A stretch of 54,760 bases of DNA from Woeseiaceae bacterium (GTDB lineage: Bacteria; Pseudomonadota; Gammaproteobacteria; Steroidobacterales; Woeseiaceae): NCBI GenBank assembly GCA_028279985.1, contig JANQMR010000008.1, positions 1 to 54,760 on the forward strand. Direction: 5' to 3'. The position numbers and the translations under genes were made by a program. The notes under the pieces were generated by a model. The model saw only the letters and a program-made list of their open reading frames with translations, was not told where the DNA came from and did not search any database. Positions 1 through 6,042 of the stretch are shown piece after piece (the stretch's first letter is position 1; the number at the start of each line of letters is the position of its first letter).

Positions 1-203
1 AGCTCCGGGTCGAGACCTTCGACTTCAGCACTAACTGAGAGGCGCAAGTTCTCAACACCGACGGCCTCGATGCGTTCCTGAAGAATTTCGTCGACCGCAT
101 CAGGGGCTGCAAACACAGCTCGGTCCGAGGAGCTTGTTTTACCAAGCGGAAATAAAAGCAGGATGCTTATCAGCGAGGCAAGGAAGGTACGGCGCTGGAA
201 CAC
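1..203 (-). CDS. Secreted protein with Tat-like signal, 3' part outside window
   Basis: A GTG at 203-201 opens a frame that stays open to the left edge (67 codons). The first residues, VFQRRTFLASLISILLLFPLG, show a twin-arginine pattern (RRTFL) followed by a hydrophobic stretch, so the product is probably exported by Tat. The mature part begins SSSDRAVFAAPDAVDEILQER and is not recognised. An in-frame TAG lies just upstream of the GTG, so no earlier start is possible. It begins two bases after the stop of the sigma-54 activator gene, which suggests co-transcription. Its neighbours are periplasmic oxidation enzymes, so a redox partner is possible, but this is inference. The function cannot be read from the visible part. 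Confidence 0.6.
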   Translation of the reverse strand, partial: MFQRRTFLASLISILLLFPLGKTSSSDRAVFAAPDAVDEILQERIEAVGVENLRLSVSAEVEGLDPE

Positions 204-205
204 CT

Positions 206-2161
206 CTAGCTACAGCGCTTGTTGGGCGGCACAATTCGATACCGTTTCATCTTTCGGTAGATCGTGGACCGACTCAAAGACATCTCGGCGGCCGCTTTCT
301 TTACATTCCACTTATTTTTGTTGAGGCATTGAATAATTGCCTGTTGCTCGGCAATACCTTCCCCCTGCCCACTTCGATCGCAGTCATACAGACCATCGAA
401 TTCTTCAGCCGAACCGGTCGTTTGATGCAGGTAATCAGGCAGGCATGCCTCGTCGATCACCTTGCCATCGCACAAAGCAAGTGCCAGGCGAGCAGCACTT
501 TTCAGTTCACGGATATTTCCCGGCCAGTCATAAGCGAGCAACCTCGCCAAAGCCGCCGGTTGGATAGGTATAGATTCCCCGGAGTTCTCTGATCGGAAAA
601 TCCTCTCAATGAGGTGTACCAAATCGCGACGCTGTCGTAGAGGCTGCAATTTCAACGACATCCCGTGCAGACGAAAGAACAGGTCCTGTCGGAATTCGCC
701 CAATGCAATTTTGTCTTTTAGCGACTGGTGGGTAGCCGAGATCACCTGCACGTCGAGATCGTAGGCTCTGGACGAACCCAGCGGCACTACCTCGTTCTCC
801 GCCAACACCCGCAACAACCGTGTTTGCAGTCCATGGGGCATGTCTCCGATTTCATCCAGGAAGATAGTGCCCTCTTGGGCCTGTAGCAGCTTTCCCTTCA
901 TGCCACCCTGCTTCGCACCGGTAAACGATCCCGCCTCGTAACCGAACAATTCGCTCTCAATGAGCGATTCCGGAATTGCTGCACAATTCATCGCCACAAA
1001 AGGCTTGTTCGCACGTGCACTCTCTGCGTGTATAGCCTGGGCCCACAATTCTTTTCCCGTACCGGTTTCACCGGTAATAAGAATGGGAATGTCTTTATCC
1101 AGAACGAGACGCACTCGCTCTACAACCTTATGCAAGTGCTCATCCTCGCCTTGCAGTTCGGACAACCCCATTGCGGACGAAGATCTTTTGGGACCGGACT
1201 TCGTGCCGGCAATCTTGATCTTGTAGGTGCGCTTTAAGTAATTCAACGGACGCGAAACGCGGACGTACAGGTTGCGCTTACTGTTATCGACCAAACAACT
1301 CTCGGTGTAATCGGTCTTGTCGCCACGAGCCAGCTCTTCGAAGCTCATGAGCCTCAGCTCCGAAACCGGGCCACCACATACATTGGCGCTCCAAGGCCAT
1401 AAACCATTCTCTCTGGCGACCTGATTGATAGCCACCACCTCAGCATTGTCGTCGACCGCAACCAGAGCCTCCATCACGTCGTTGCAGTGCATCTGGTCGT
1501 AACCGATATTCAGCAGATAGTGGCCCCGGTAGCAGTAACGGAAATACGCATTTTCAATCATCCGGCTCATCATCTTGACGAGATGAAGATTCACCAGTTC
1601 TTTTTCTTTCGCGTGAGTTTGGTACAGGGAGGTGGCGTTCAAACAGGCGATCACATCACCCTGTCCATCGAATATGGGGCTCGCGGAGCAACTGAGTACC
1701 GACATATTCCGGAAGAAATGATCATCGCGATGCACCAGAACCGAACGCCGATCCACCAGACAGGTACCTACGCCGGACGTGCCATTGCGCTTCTCCTTCC
1801 ACTGGGCGCCGACAACCAGGCCCAGCTTTCGGTAGTCGGCCTCGACATCGCAACTTTGCATCACATTGAGCGCGGTTCCCGTGTTGTCTACGAGCATCAC
1901 CAGATACCCGAGGTCGGTAAGTTGCCGAGACAAAGTGTGCACGCCACCGCCAGCGACACGGACAAACTCTTCAGCACGCTGTCGCCGTTCATGGAGATCC
2001 GTGTAAGAAAGAACCCGGACGCCGGTGTTGCTGCCGTCGCGGTCTAAACCGTAGTCTGCTTGGCATCGCTGCCAAGAGGTCTTAATCCGGCTGTTTAGAT
2101 TGCTGATTAGCTGACGGCTTGAAGCGGCATCGTTTTCCGCTATAGTATTGCCGCGGCTCAT
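206..2161 (-). CDS. Sigma-54-dependent activator, AcoR type (GAF-AAA-Fis HTH)
   Basis: This 651-residue protein is a bacterial enhancer-binding protein that opens sigma-54 RNA polymerase promoters by ATP hydrolysis. A GAF-like sensor spans about residues 80-210, followed by a PAS-like region at about 225-310. The AAA+ core has Walker A GETGTGKE (364-371), the sigma-54 contact loop as GSFTGA (411-416, a variant of GAFTGA), Walker B GTIFLDEIGD (431-440) and an arginine-rich end (FRQDLFFRL). A Fis-type helix-turn-helix lies at about 608-642. This order is that of AcoR and its relatives, which control alcohol, diol, acetoin and aldehyde oxidation. Sigma-54 promoters in front of the PQQ dehydrogenase, porin and aldA genes nearby make it their likely activator. 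The inducer is unknown. Confidence 0.93.
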   Translation of the reverse strand: MSRGNTIAENDAASSRQLISNLNSRIKTSWQRCQADYGLDRDGSNTGVRVLSYTDLHERRQRAEEFVRVAGGGVHTLSRQLTDLGYLVMLVDNTGTALNVMQSCDVEADYRKLGLVVGAQWKEKRNGTSGVGTCLVDRRSVLVHRDDHFFRNMSVLSCSASPIFDGQGDVIACLNATSLYQTHAKEKELVNLHLVKMMSRMIENAYFRYCYRGHYLLNIGYDQMHCNDVMEALVAVDDNAEVVAINQVARENGLWPWSANVCGGPVSELRLMSFEELARGDKTDYTESCLVDNSKRNLYVRVSRPLNYLKRTYKIKIAGTKSGPKRSSSAMGLSELQGEDEHLHKVVERVRLVLDKDIPILITGETGTGKELWAQAIHAESARANKPFVAMNCAAIPESLIESELFGYEAGSFTGAKQGGMKGKLLQAQEGTIFLDEIGDMPHGLQTRLLRVLAENEVVPLGSSRAYDLDVQVISATHQSLKDKIALGEFRQDLFFRLHGMSLKLQPLRQRRDLVHLIERIFRSENSGESIPIQPAALARLLAYDWPGNIRELKSAARLALALCDGKVIDEACLPDYLHQTTGSAEEFDGLYDCDRSGQGEGIAEQQAIIQCLNKNKWNVKKAAAEMSLSRSTIYRKMKRYRIVPPNKRCS

Positions 2162-2296
2162 ACTACCCCCCCACTCTATTTATGCTATGCCCTCACCTTA
2201 TTACAGTACTGATTCGACATAAACAATTCGATATAAACAATATCGGTATAAACAAAAATTGTACGTAGCATCAACAACGGCCATACCTCGAGGTCG
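2162..2296. repeat. Promoter region of the activator with three direct repeats
   Basis: Three head-to-tail copies of a TTCGAYATAAACAA-like unit occur at 2213-2226, 2227-2240 and 2241-2255, the last with one extra base. The second and third together form the inverted repeat CGATAT-AAACA-ATATCG (2229-2245). They sit 50-95 bp upstream of the activator start on its own strand and immediately after the small secreted-protein gene. They could be a binding site for the activator itself or for another regulator. No clear -35/-10 pair was fixed. Confidence 0.6.
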
Positions 2297-2770
2297 CTAC
2301 TCCAATAGCTTAGAAGGCGGCTCCGCTACATATAGACAACTCTCACTGCGCCAGCGAGCTCCGCTAGACACAGTTGTGATCAATGCGTTTCCATCTCGAG
2401 CAAAGGCCGTAATCGCCTGTCTTCCCTCGTAAACCTTTTCGGTGTCACCGCTCACAATACCAACACTCAAGCAATTCGAGCTGTAGTACGCTGTGTAGAC
2501 ACCGCGATCTTCAAAGACAGAAACCACTCCAGTCCCACACTCGGTCATGGCGTGCAGACTGCCCTCACCGCTATACACCTCTTGTACTTCGTGTTCCGCT
2601 CCGGGGCGTACCCAGTGCAGGTGGCCATCGCGAGTTCGTATGTAGAACCCACCTCCGCATGATACGCCAGTGATCGGCTTTGCCGCCGAGTGGGCAACGC
2701 TGCTCATAAGCAGGTTCGCAGACATGCTCGCAGATAAAAAAAGCAGCATCACCGCTTTAGAAAAACGCAC
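2297..2770 (-). CDS. Small secreted Cys-containing protein, unknown function
   Basis: The 157-residue product starts at a GTG (2770) with AGAGGA well placed upstream. Residues 1-29 form a signal peptide (MRFSKAVMLLFLSASMSANLL...AHSA). The mature part has four Cys (in GVSCGGGF, TECGTGV, SSNCLSV and ESCLYV), suggesting two disulfides. Repeated short strand-like motifs (GGFYIRTRDGHLHWV, GVVSVFEDRGVYTAYY, NALITTVSSGARW) suggest a small beta-rich, perhaps propeller-like, fold. No family was recognised. It lies between the Rieske gene and the activator on the same strand. A role in the periplasmic oxidation system is plausible only from position. Confidence 0.7.
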   Translation of the reverse strand: MRFSKAVMLLFLSASMSANLLMSSVAHSAAKPITGVSCGGGFYIRTRDGHLHWVRPGAEHEVQEVYSGEGSLHAMTECGTGVVSVFEDRGVYTAYYSSNCLSVGIVSGDTEKVYEGRQAITAFARDGNALITTVSSGARWRSESCLYVAEPPSKLLE

Positions 2771-2817
2771 TACTTATTCCTCTTGTTCATGTCTATTTCC
2801 AACTTCTACTTGTCACA

Positions 2818-2843
2818 GCTTAAAGTCACGGCTTAAGGTCGCT
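2818..2843. repeat. 13-bp imperfect tandem duplication
   Basis: GCTTAAAGTCACG (2818-2830) is followed directly by GCTTAAGGTCGCT (2831-2843), 10 of 13 matching. A weaker third unit beginning GCTTA follows. It lies about 50 bp upstream of the small secreted-protein gene. Confidence 0.45.
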
Positions 2844-2916
2844 GCTTATTCCCGTGCCTTCCTGTGACACCGATGCGCAATGCCGAGACCGACGCTCTGA
2901 CGCAGCAGGAGACCGA

Positions 2917-2969
2917 TTTGAGCGGCTCACCCGTTAGAAAGTCAACGGCTTTGCCGGAGGATGGTTACT
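2917..2969 (+). repeat. Left copy of 53-bp inverted repeat flanking the Rieske gene
   Basis: The stretch starting TTTGAGCGGCTCACCCG and ending GGATGGTTACT recurs in reverse complement at 3658-3710 with a single mismatch (A in this copy, G in the other). It lies 21 bp beyond the stop codon of the Rieske gene. Inside it CGGC-TTT-GCCG can form a small hairpin. Similarity stops abruptly at both ends, which argues for a copied or mobile unit and not chance. Confidence 0.95.
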
Positions 2970-2990
2970 CATGACTTGTGCAGAGCTTTC

Positions 2991-3638
2991 CTAGCGCACG
3001 TGACTTCCTATTCCCACAGGTGTATCAAAATCGCCGGCTACTACGATTTCTCCCGACTCGATTACAACAGGCAGGGACGGCAGTCTACGGGGCGCTGGGC
3101 CCGATACGATGTCTCCGGAGTTTCTCGGGTTGAAAACGCTTTGATGACAAGGACACATGTAACCCTGCTGCTTCTTATCCCAACTTATGACAATGCAGCC
3201 GTAATGCGTACATATCGCCGAGTACACCACGATTCCTTCTGCTGCCGCAGCCCTCTCCGCAGTGCTCTCATCCATGTTATCCAGGTCTTCAAAACGCTGG
3301 ATCATTAGCTGATTGTAGGTGCGCGCATGCCGTATGTGGCCTTCTTTCTTGTCAAGGGGCAGAGCCAATATCTGTTTTGACGCCACAGGTACGTCTTCTA
3401 CACGGATAGGTTTACCGCGCTTGCTCCTTGCGAAAGGAGTGAGGCGGTCGCCCACCTGCGGTGGAAAGCTCACTTCCTCGGGCTGTTCTTCCTCCGCGCC
3501 GTCATCGGGAATCTCAATTCCAGCGGACACGCCTTTTGACGCGACCGCCGCTATGATAATTCCCGCCCCCTGAACAAAACGGCGCCGACTACCATCCTGC
3601 TCTTTCTCTTCTTCCGTAGCGTACCGCCTATGTTTCAT
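2991..3638 (-). CDS. Tat-exported high-potential Rieske [2Fe-2S] protein
   Basis: The 215-residue protein is predicted to carry one Rieske cluster and pass single electrons in the periplasm. It opens with a Tat motif (GSRRRFVQGAG, about 17-26) and a hydrophobic stretch that may anchor or be cleaved. Cluster ligands are C143 and H145 in CTHYGC and C162 and H165 in CPCHQ. C148 and C164 are the disulfide pair typical of bc1-type and arsenite-oxidase-type Rieske proteins, and S167 sits where the hydrogen-bonding Ser is found. ATG at 3638 is chosen because GAGAGG lies 8 bp ahead; the GTG at 3644 is too close to it. No cytochrome b or c1 gene is adjacent, so this is not a bc1 operon. The neighbouring PQQ dehydrogenase lacks a cytochrome domain, so electron acceptance from it is possible but unproven. 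Confidence 0.9.
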   Translation of the reverse strand: MKHRRYATEEEKEQDGSRRRFVQGAGIIIAAVASKGVSAGIEIPDDGAEEEQPEEVSFPPQVGDRLTPFARSKRGKPIRVEDVPVASKQILALPLDKKEGHIRHARTYNQLMIQRFEDLDNMDESTAERAAAAEGIVVYSAICTHYGCIVISWDKKQQGYMCPCHQSVFNPRNSGDIVSGPAPRRLPSLPVVIESGEIVVAGDFDTPVGIGSHVR

Positions 3639-3657
3639 TGTCACAACCTCTCACGAC

Positions 3658-3710
3658 AGTAACCATCCCCCGGCAAAGCCGTTGACTTTCTAACGGGTGA
3701 GCCGCTCAAA
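3658..3710 (-). repeat. Right copy of 53-bp inverted repeat flanking the Rieske gene
   Basis: This is the reverse complement of 2917-2969 with 52 of 53 identical. It ends 19 bp from the chosen ATG of the Rieske gene, so the promoter must lie within or beyond the repeat. No flanking target duplication and no transposase gene were seen. A transcript crossing both copies could fold into a stem of about 53 bp enclosing the gene. Confidence 0.95.
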
Positions 3711-3828
3711 GCAGCCTGACGGGATCGCTTCGCGATATCTCTTCGCAATCCCTTACGCCCCTTGAAAGGAACCCCTACATCTGTTCCATTTGATCGCGGT
3801 GGCGATCCTCTTCACTAGCCTTGTGTTT

Positions 3829-3857
3829 CGCACAGCGCCCTTGCGGGGCGCTGTGCG
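3829..3857. terminator. Perfect 12-bp stem hairpin after the PQQ dehydrogenase
   Basis: CGCACAGCGCCC (3829-3840) and GGGCGCTGTGCG (3846-3857) pair perfectly around a TTGCG loop, 19 bp beyond the stop of the PQQ dehydrogenase gene. There is no U-run on the transcribed strand, so it may terminate poorly or serve mainly as a 3'-end stabiliser. Confidence 0.6.
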
Positions 3858-3875
3858 TAGTGCCTCAAGACGTGG

Positions 3876-5666
3876 TCAGTCCGGCAACGCGAAGACATAG
3901 ATAGTGCCACCTTCCGGTACGTCGCTTATCCAACGATCGTCCTGGCCGGACAGCACGCTATTGGTCCATGCCGCGTCAACGCCGTATCCCGCCACGACGG
4001 CAATGTACTGCTTACCATCCACGGTGTAGCTCGTAGGCGGCGCAATGGCCGTACTGGGAAGCGGATACTCCCAAACGATTTCGCCAGTCTTGGCGTCGAA
4101 AGCGCGCAGCATTCGATCGTTGGTACCTGCGGAGAAAACCAGGTTACCTGCCGTGGTCAGCGTGGACCCCCAGGTCATTGTATGGCCGAACTCATGTGTC
4201 CACACGACCTCGCGTTTGTCTACATCCCACGCCTGCATCACGCCCACAGACTTGTCCTTGTCTTTGACATAGACCTCCAGATCAGGAATGTCGATCCCGG
4301 CCCAAAACTGCCCGGAAAGCGGCTCGATATCTTCCTGGACGATGCCGATGAACGAGTTACACAGGTTATCGTTGGAAGGTATGTAGATCATTCCTGTCTC
4401 GGGATTGTAAGCCGCATAGGGGTAATTCTTACCTCCCCACAAGCTGGGACAGTAGGATACGCGCTTCCCGGTTACCGGCTTGTGTTCCTCGTCGTAAGTC
4501 GGGCGGCCGGTTTTACTGTCGAGGGATTTGAAAGCATTGTTATAGACGTAGGGGATCCCTTCTACGTAACCGATTTCGCCGCTCTTCTCTCGCTCGAGCC
4601 AATAAAGGTAGCCGTTGCGCTGCGGCGTCAGCAGGCCAGTTACTTTCTTACGCTTGTCTTTGAAGTCAACCAGCATGGGCGCGCTCATACCCGCCCAGTC
4701 CCAGGAGTCGTTCCAGTGATATTGGAAGTGGCCTCTTATATCTCCATCCGCTGCGTTCATTGCGAGCACGGAGGCGACGTAGAGATTATCTCCGGGACGC
4801 TGATCGCCCAGCCAGGGCGAACCGTTTCCGACTCCCCAATAGAGGACTCCTGTGTCCGCATCGTAGTTGCCCGGCAGCCACATGCTACCGCCACCGTATT
4901 TCCATGCATCGGGCCGTACCCCCTCGGCCTTCCAGGTTTCATGACCTGGTTGTCCCGGACCCGGCACGCTGTAAGTCTTCCAAATCGGTTCGCAGGTGTT
5001 TACATCGACGCTCTCGAGAAATCCGCGAACGCCGAACTCTCCGCCGGAAGGTCCAACCATCGCTTGTCCTTTAACCACCACGGGCGCGGACGTAATGTAG
5101 GCCCCGACTCTCCAGTCGCCGACGTCATGCTGACAGATACGCTGGCCATCCTTGGCATTCAGGATGTTTATATTACCGTCCAGACTTGCGACGACGACTT
5201 TGTCGTCCCAAAGTGCCACACCACGGTTTGTGTTGTGCATGACACTAAGGTCGGAGGGATTGTCGTGTTGGTAACGCCAGAACAACTGCCCCGTTTTCGC
5301 ATCCAATGCAATCACATGGTTGTAGGGCGTCGACACGAACATCACACCGTCGTTGACCATGGCGGGTGCCTGGTGACCGGAATCAAGGTTTGTGGCGTAT
5401 GTCCAAACAGGCCTTAAACTCGTGACGTTTCGGCTGTTGATCTGATCAAGTTCGCTGTACATCCACCCCTCGTACCGACCCCTTGCATGCAACCAGTCTT
5501 TGGGGTCTGCGCTCTCCAAGCGCTCCTGGGTAACCGGCGTGTAGTTCTCAATCTCCTGATTGAGTTTCGTCAGGTTCTGCCCATGAGTAATCAAAGGCGC
5601 GCAACTCACAATGCAACCAGCGAGCCATAGGCGATGTTTCTTTAGGCGATGTTTCTTTATTTGCAT
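3876..5666 (-). CDS. Periplasmic PQQ-dependent alcohol dehydrogenase (quinoprotein)
   Basis: This 596-residue enzyme oxidises an alcohol to an aldehyde in the periplasm using pyrroloquinoline quinone. Residues 1-30 form a signal peptide. The rest shows eight-bladed-propeller features with repeated tryptophan-docking motifs (DAKTGQLFWRY, DADTGVLYWGVG, NPETGMIYIP, DAKTGEIVWEY). Metal and active-site residues visible are E210 in GGEFG, N281 in GVGNGSPW and catalytic D323 in WDWAG. The residue two after D323 is Ala, as in calcium enzymes, and not the Asp of lanthanide XoxF types. The usual vicinal Cys-Cys before NRG is absent (VMHNTNRG). There is no C-terminal cytochrome c domain. A 15-bp duplication repeats KKHRL in the signal peptide. 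The start has CAGGAG ahead, and a sigma-54 promoter lies 107 bp upstream. The substrate is unknown; a short alcohol or diol fits the context. Confidence 0.93.
   Translation of the reverse strand: MQIKKHRLKKHRLWLAGCIVSCAPLITHGQNLTKLNQEIENYTPVTQERLESADPKDWLHARGRYEGWMYSELDQINSRNVTSLRPVWTYATNLDSGHQAPAMVNDGVMFVSTPYNHVIALDAKTGQLFWRYQHDNPSDLSVMHNTNRGVALWDDKVVVASLDGNINILNAKDGQRICQHDVGDWRVGAYITSAPVVVKGQAMVGPSGGEFGVRGFLESVDVNTCEPIWKTYSVPGPGQPGHETWKAEGVRPDAWKYGGGSMWLPGNYDADTGVLYWGVGNGSPWLGDQRPGDNLYVASVLAMNAADGDIRGHFQYHWNDSWDWAGMSAPMLVDFKDKRKKVTGLLTPQRNGYLYWLEREKSGEIGYVEGIPYVYNNAFKSLDSKTGRPTYDEEHKPVTGKRVSYCPSLWGGKNYPYAAYNPETGMIYIPSNDNLCNSFIGIVQEDIEPLSGQFWAGIDIPDLEVYVKDKDKSVGVMQAWDVDKREVVWTHEFGHTMTWGSTLTTAGNLVFSAGTNDRMLRAFDAKTGEIVWEYPLPSTAIAPPTSYTVDGKQYIAVVAGYGVDAAWTNSVLSGQDDRWISDVPEGGTIYVFALPD
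5629..5658. repeat. Perfect 15-bp tandem duplication in signal peptide
   Basis: AGGCGATGTTTCTTT occurs twice head to tail (5629-5643 and 5644-5658). On the coding strand it doubles KKHRL in the n-region of the PQQ dehydrogenase signal peptide, raising its positive charge without shifting frame. Confidence 0.95.
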
Positions 5667-5772
5667 GATTTGATCTCCTGAAAGCTTTTCGATCTATCGC
5701 GGTGCGCTACGCAAAGTCAGATGTCATGCCGACCAGAATCCTCGCAAAAACACGTACCACATCAACGTATCT

Positions 5773-5788
5773 AGCAATATCTATGCCA
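5773..5788 (-). promoter_or_regulatory. Sigma-54 promoter of the PQQ dehydrogenase gene
   Basis: On the minus strand the sequence is TGGCATAGATATTGCT. It matches TGGCAC-N5-TTGCW in all but one base and has the required GG-N10-GC spacing. It lies about 107 bp before the ATG. Confidence 0.8.
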
Positions 5789-5950
5789 AGCAGATAGAGT
5801 CTGCGATTTTCCGAAAATGCGCGCGGTAGAAAACACACGAACCATTATGCGCGACGATAAGCGACTGAAAAAAAATGCTTTTTTATAATGTTTATCAAGA
5901 GCGGCCACTGCTCGCTTCTTCGATCAGGATCAGGCTATCCCACGCTCGTC

Positions 5951-5966
5951 TGCGACACTTGTCTCA
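5951..5966. promoter_or_regulatory. Candidate activator-binding dyad (GACA-CT-TGTC)
   Basis: GACACTTGTC is a GACA/TGTC dyad about 180 bp upstream of the -12 element at 5774, a normal distance for an enhancer-type site. Its surroundings (TGCGACACTTGTCTCA) resemble the dyad GGCGACACATGTGTCA at 8862-8877 between the porin and aldA. Binding by the AcoR-type activator is inferred. Confidence 0.5.
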
Positions 5967-5980
5967 CGGCGGGTTGCACG

Positions 5981-5997
5981 GTGTCTTCGCAAGACAC
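5981..5997. promoter_or_regulatory. Candidate activator-binding dyad GTGTCTT-CGC-AAGACAC
   Basis: This is a perfect 7-bp inverted repeat with TGTC/GACA cores, about 210 bp upstream of the sigma-54 promoter at 5773-5788 and 46 bp past the end of the hydroxyacid dehydrogenase gene. It could instead be a weak terminator hairpin for that gene, but no U-run follows. Confidence 0.5.
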
Positions 5998-6042
5998 TGC
6001 AAGAAGCCGCCAAGCTATCGATGTTCCGACCAGGCCGATGAC

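Larger units (their letters stand above)
5667..6042. other. Control region between PQQ dehydrogenase and hydroxyacid dehydrogenase
   Basis: This 376-bp stretch has no supportable gene. It holds the sigma-54 promoter at 5773-5788 for the PQQ dehydrogenase and two dyads, at 5951-5966 and 5981-5997, spaced as upstream activator sites. The rest shows no clear signal. Confidence 0.7.

Noticed and set aside
134..592. 152-codon open frame on the plus strand
   Set aside because: It overlaps the activator's HTH-coding end and the left-edge secreted gene in antisense.
4182..5417. 411-codon open frame on the plus strand
   Set aside because: It lies antisense to the well-supported PQQ dehydrogenase and its translation shows no family features.
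5744..5758. Minus-strand TGGTACGTGTTTTTGC as a sigma-54 promoter
   Set aside because: The GG to GC spacing is 11 instead of 10; the site at 5773-5788 fits.
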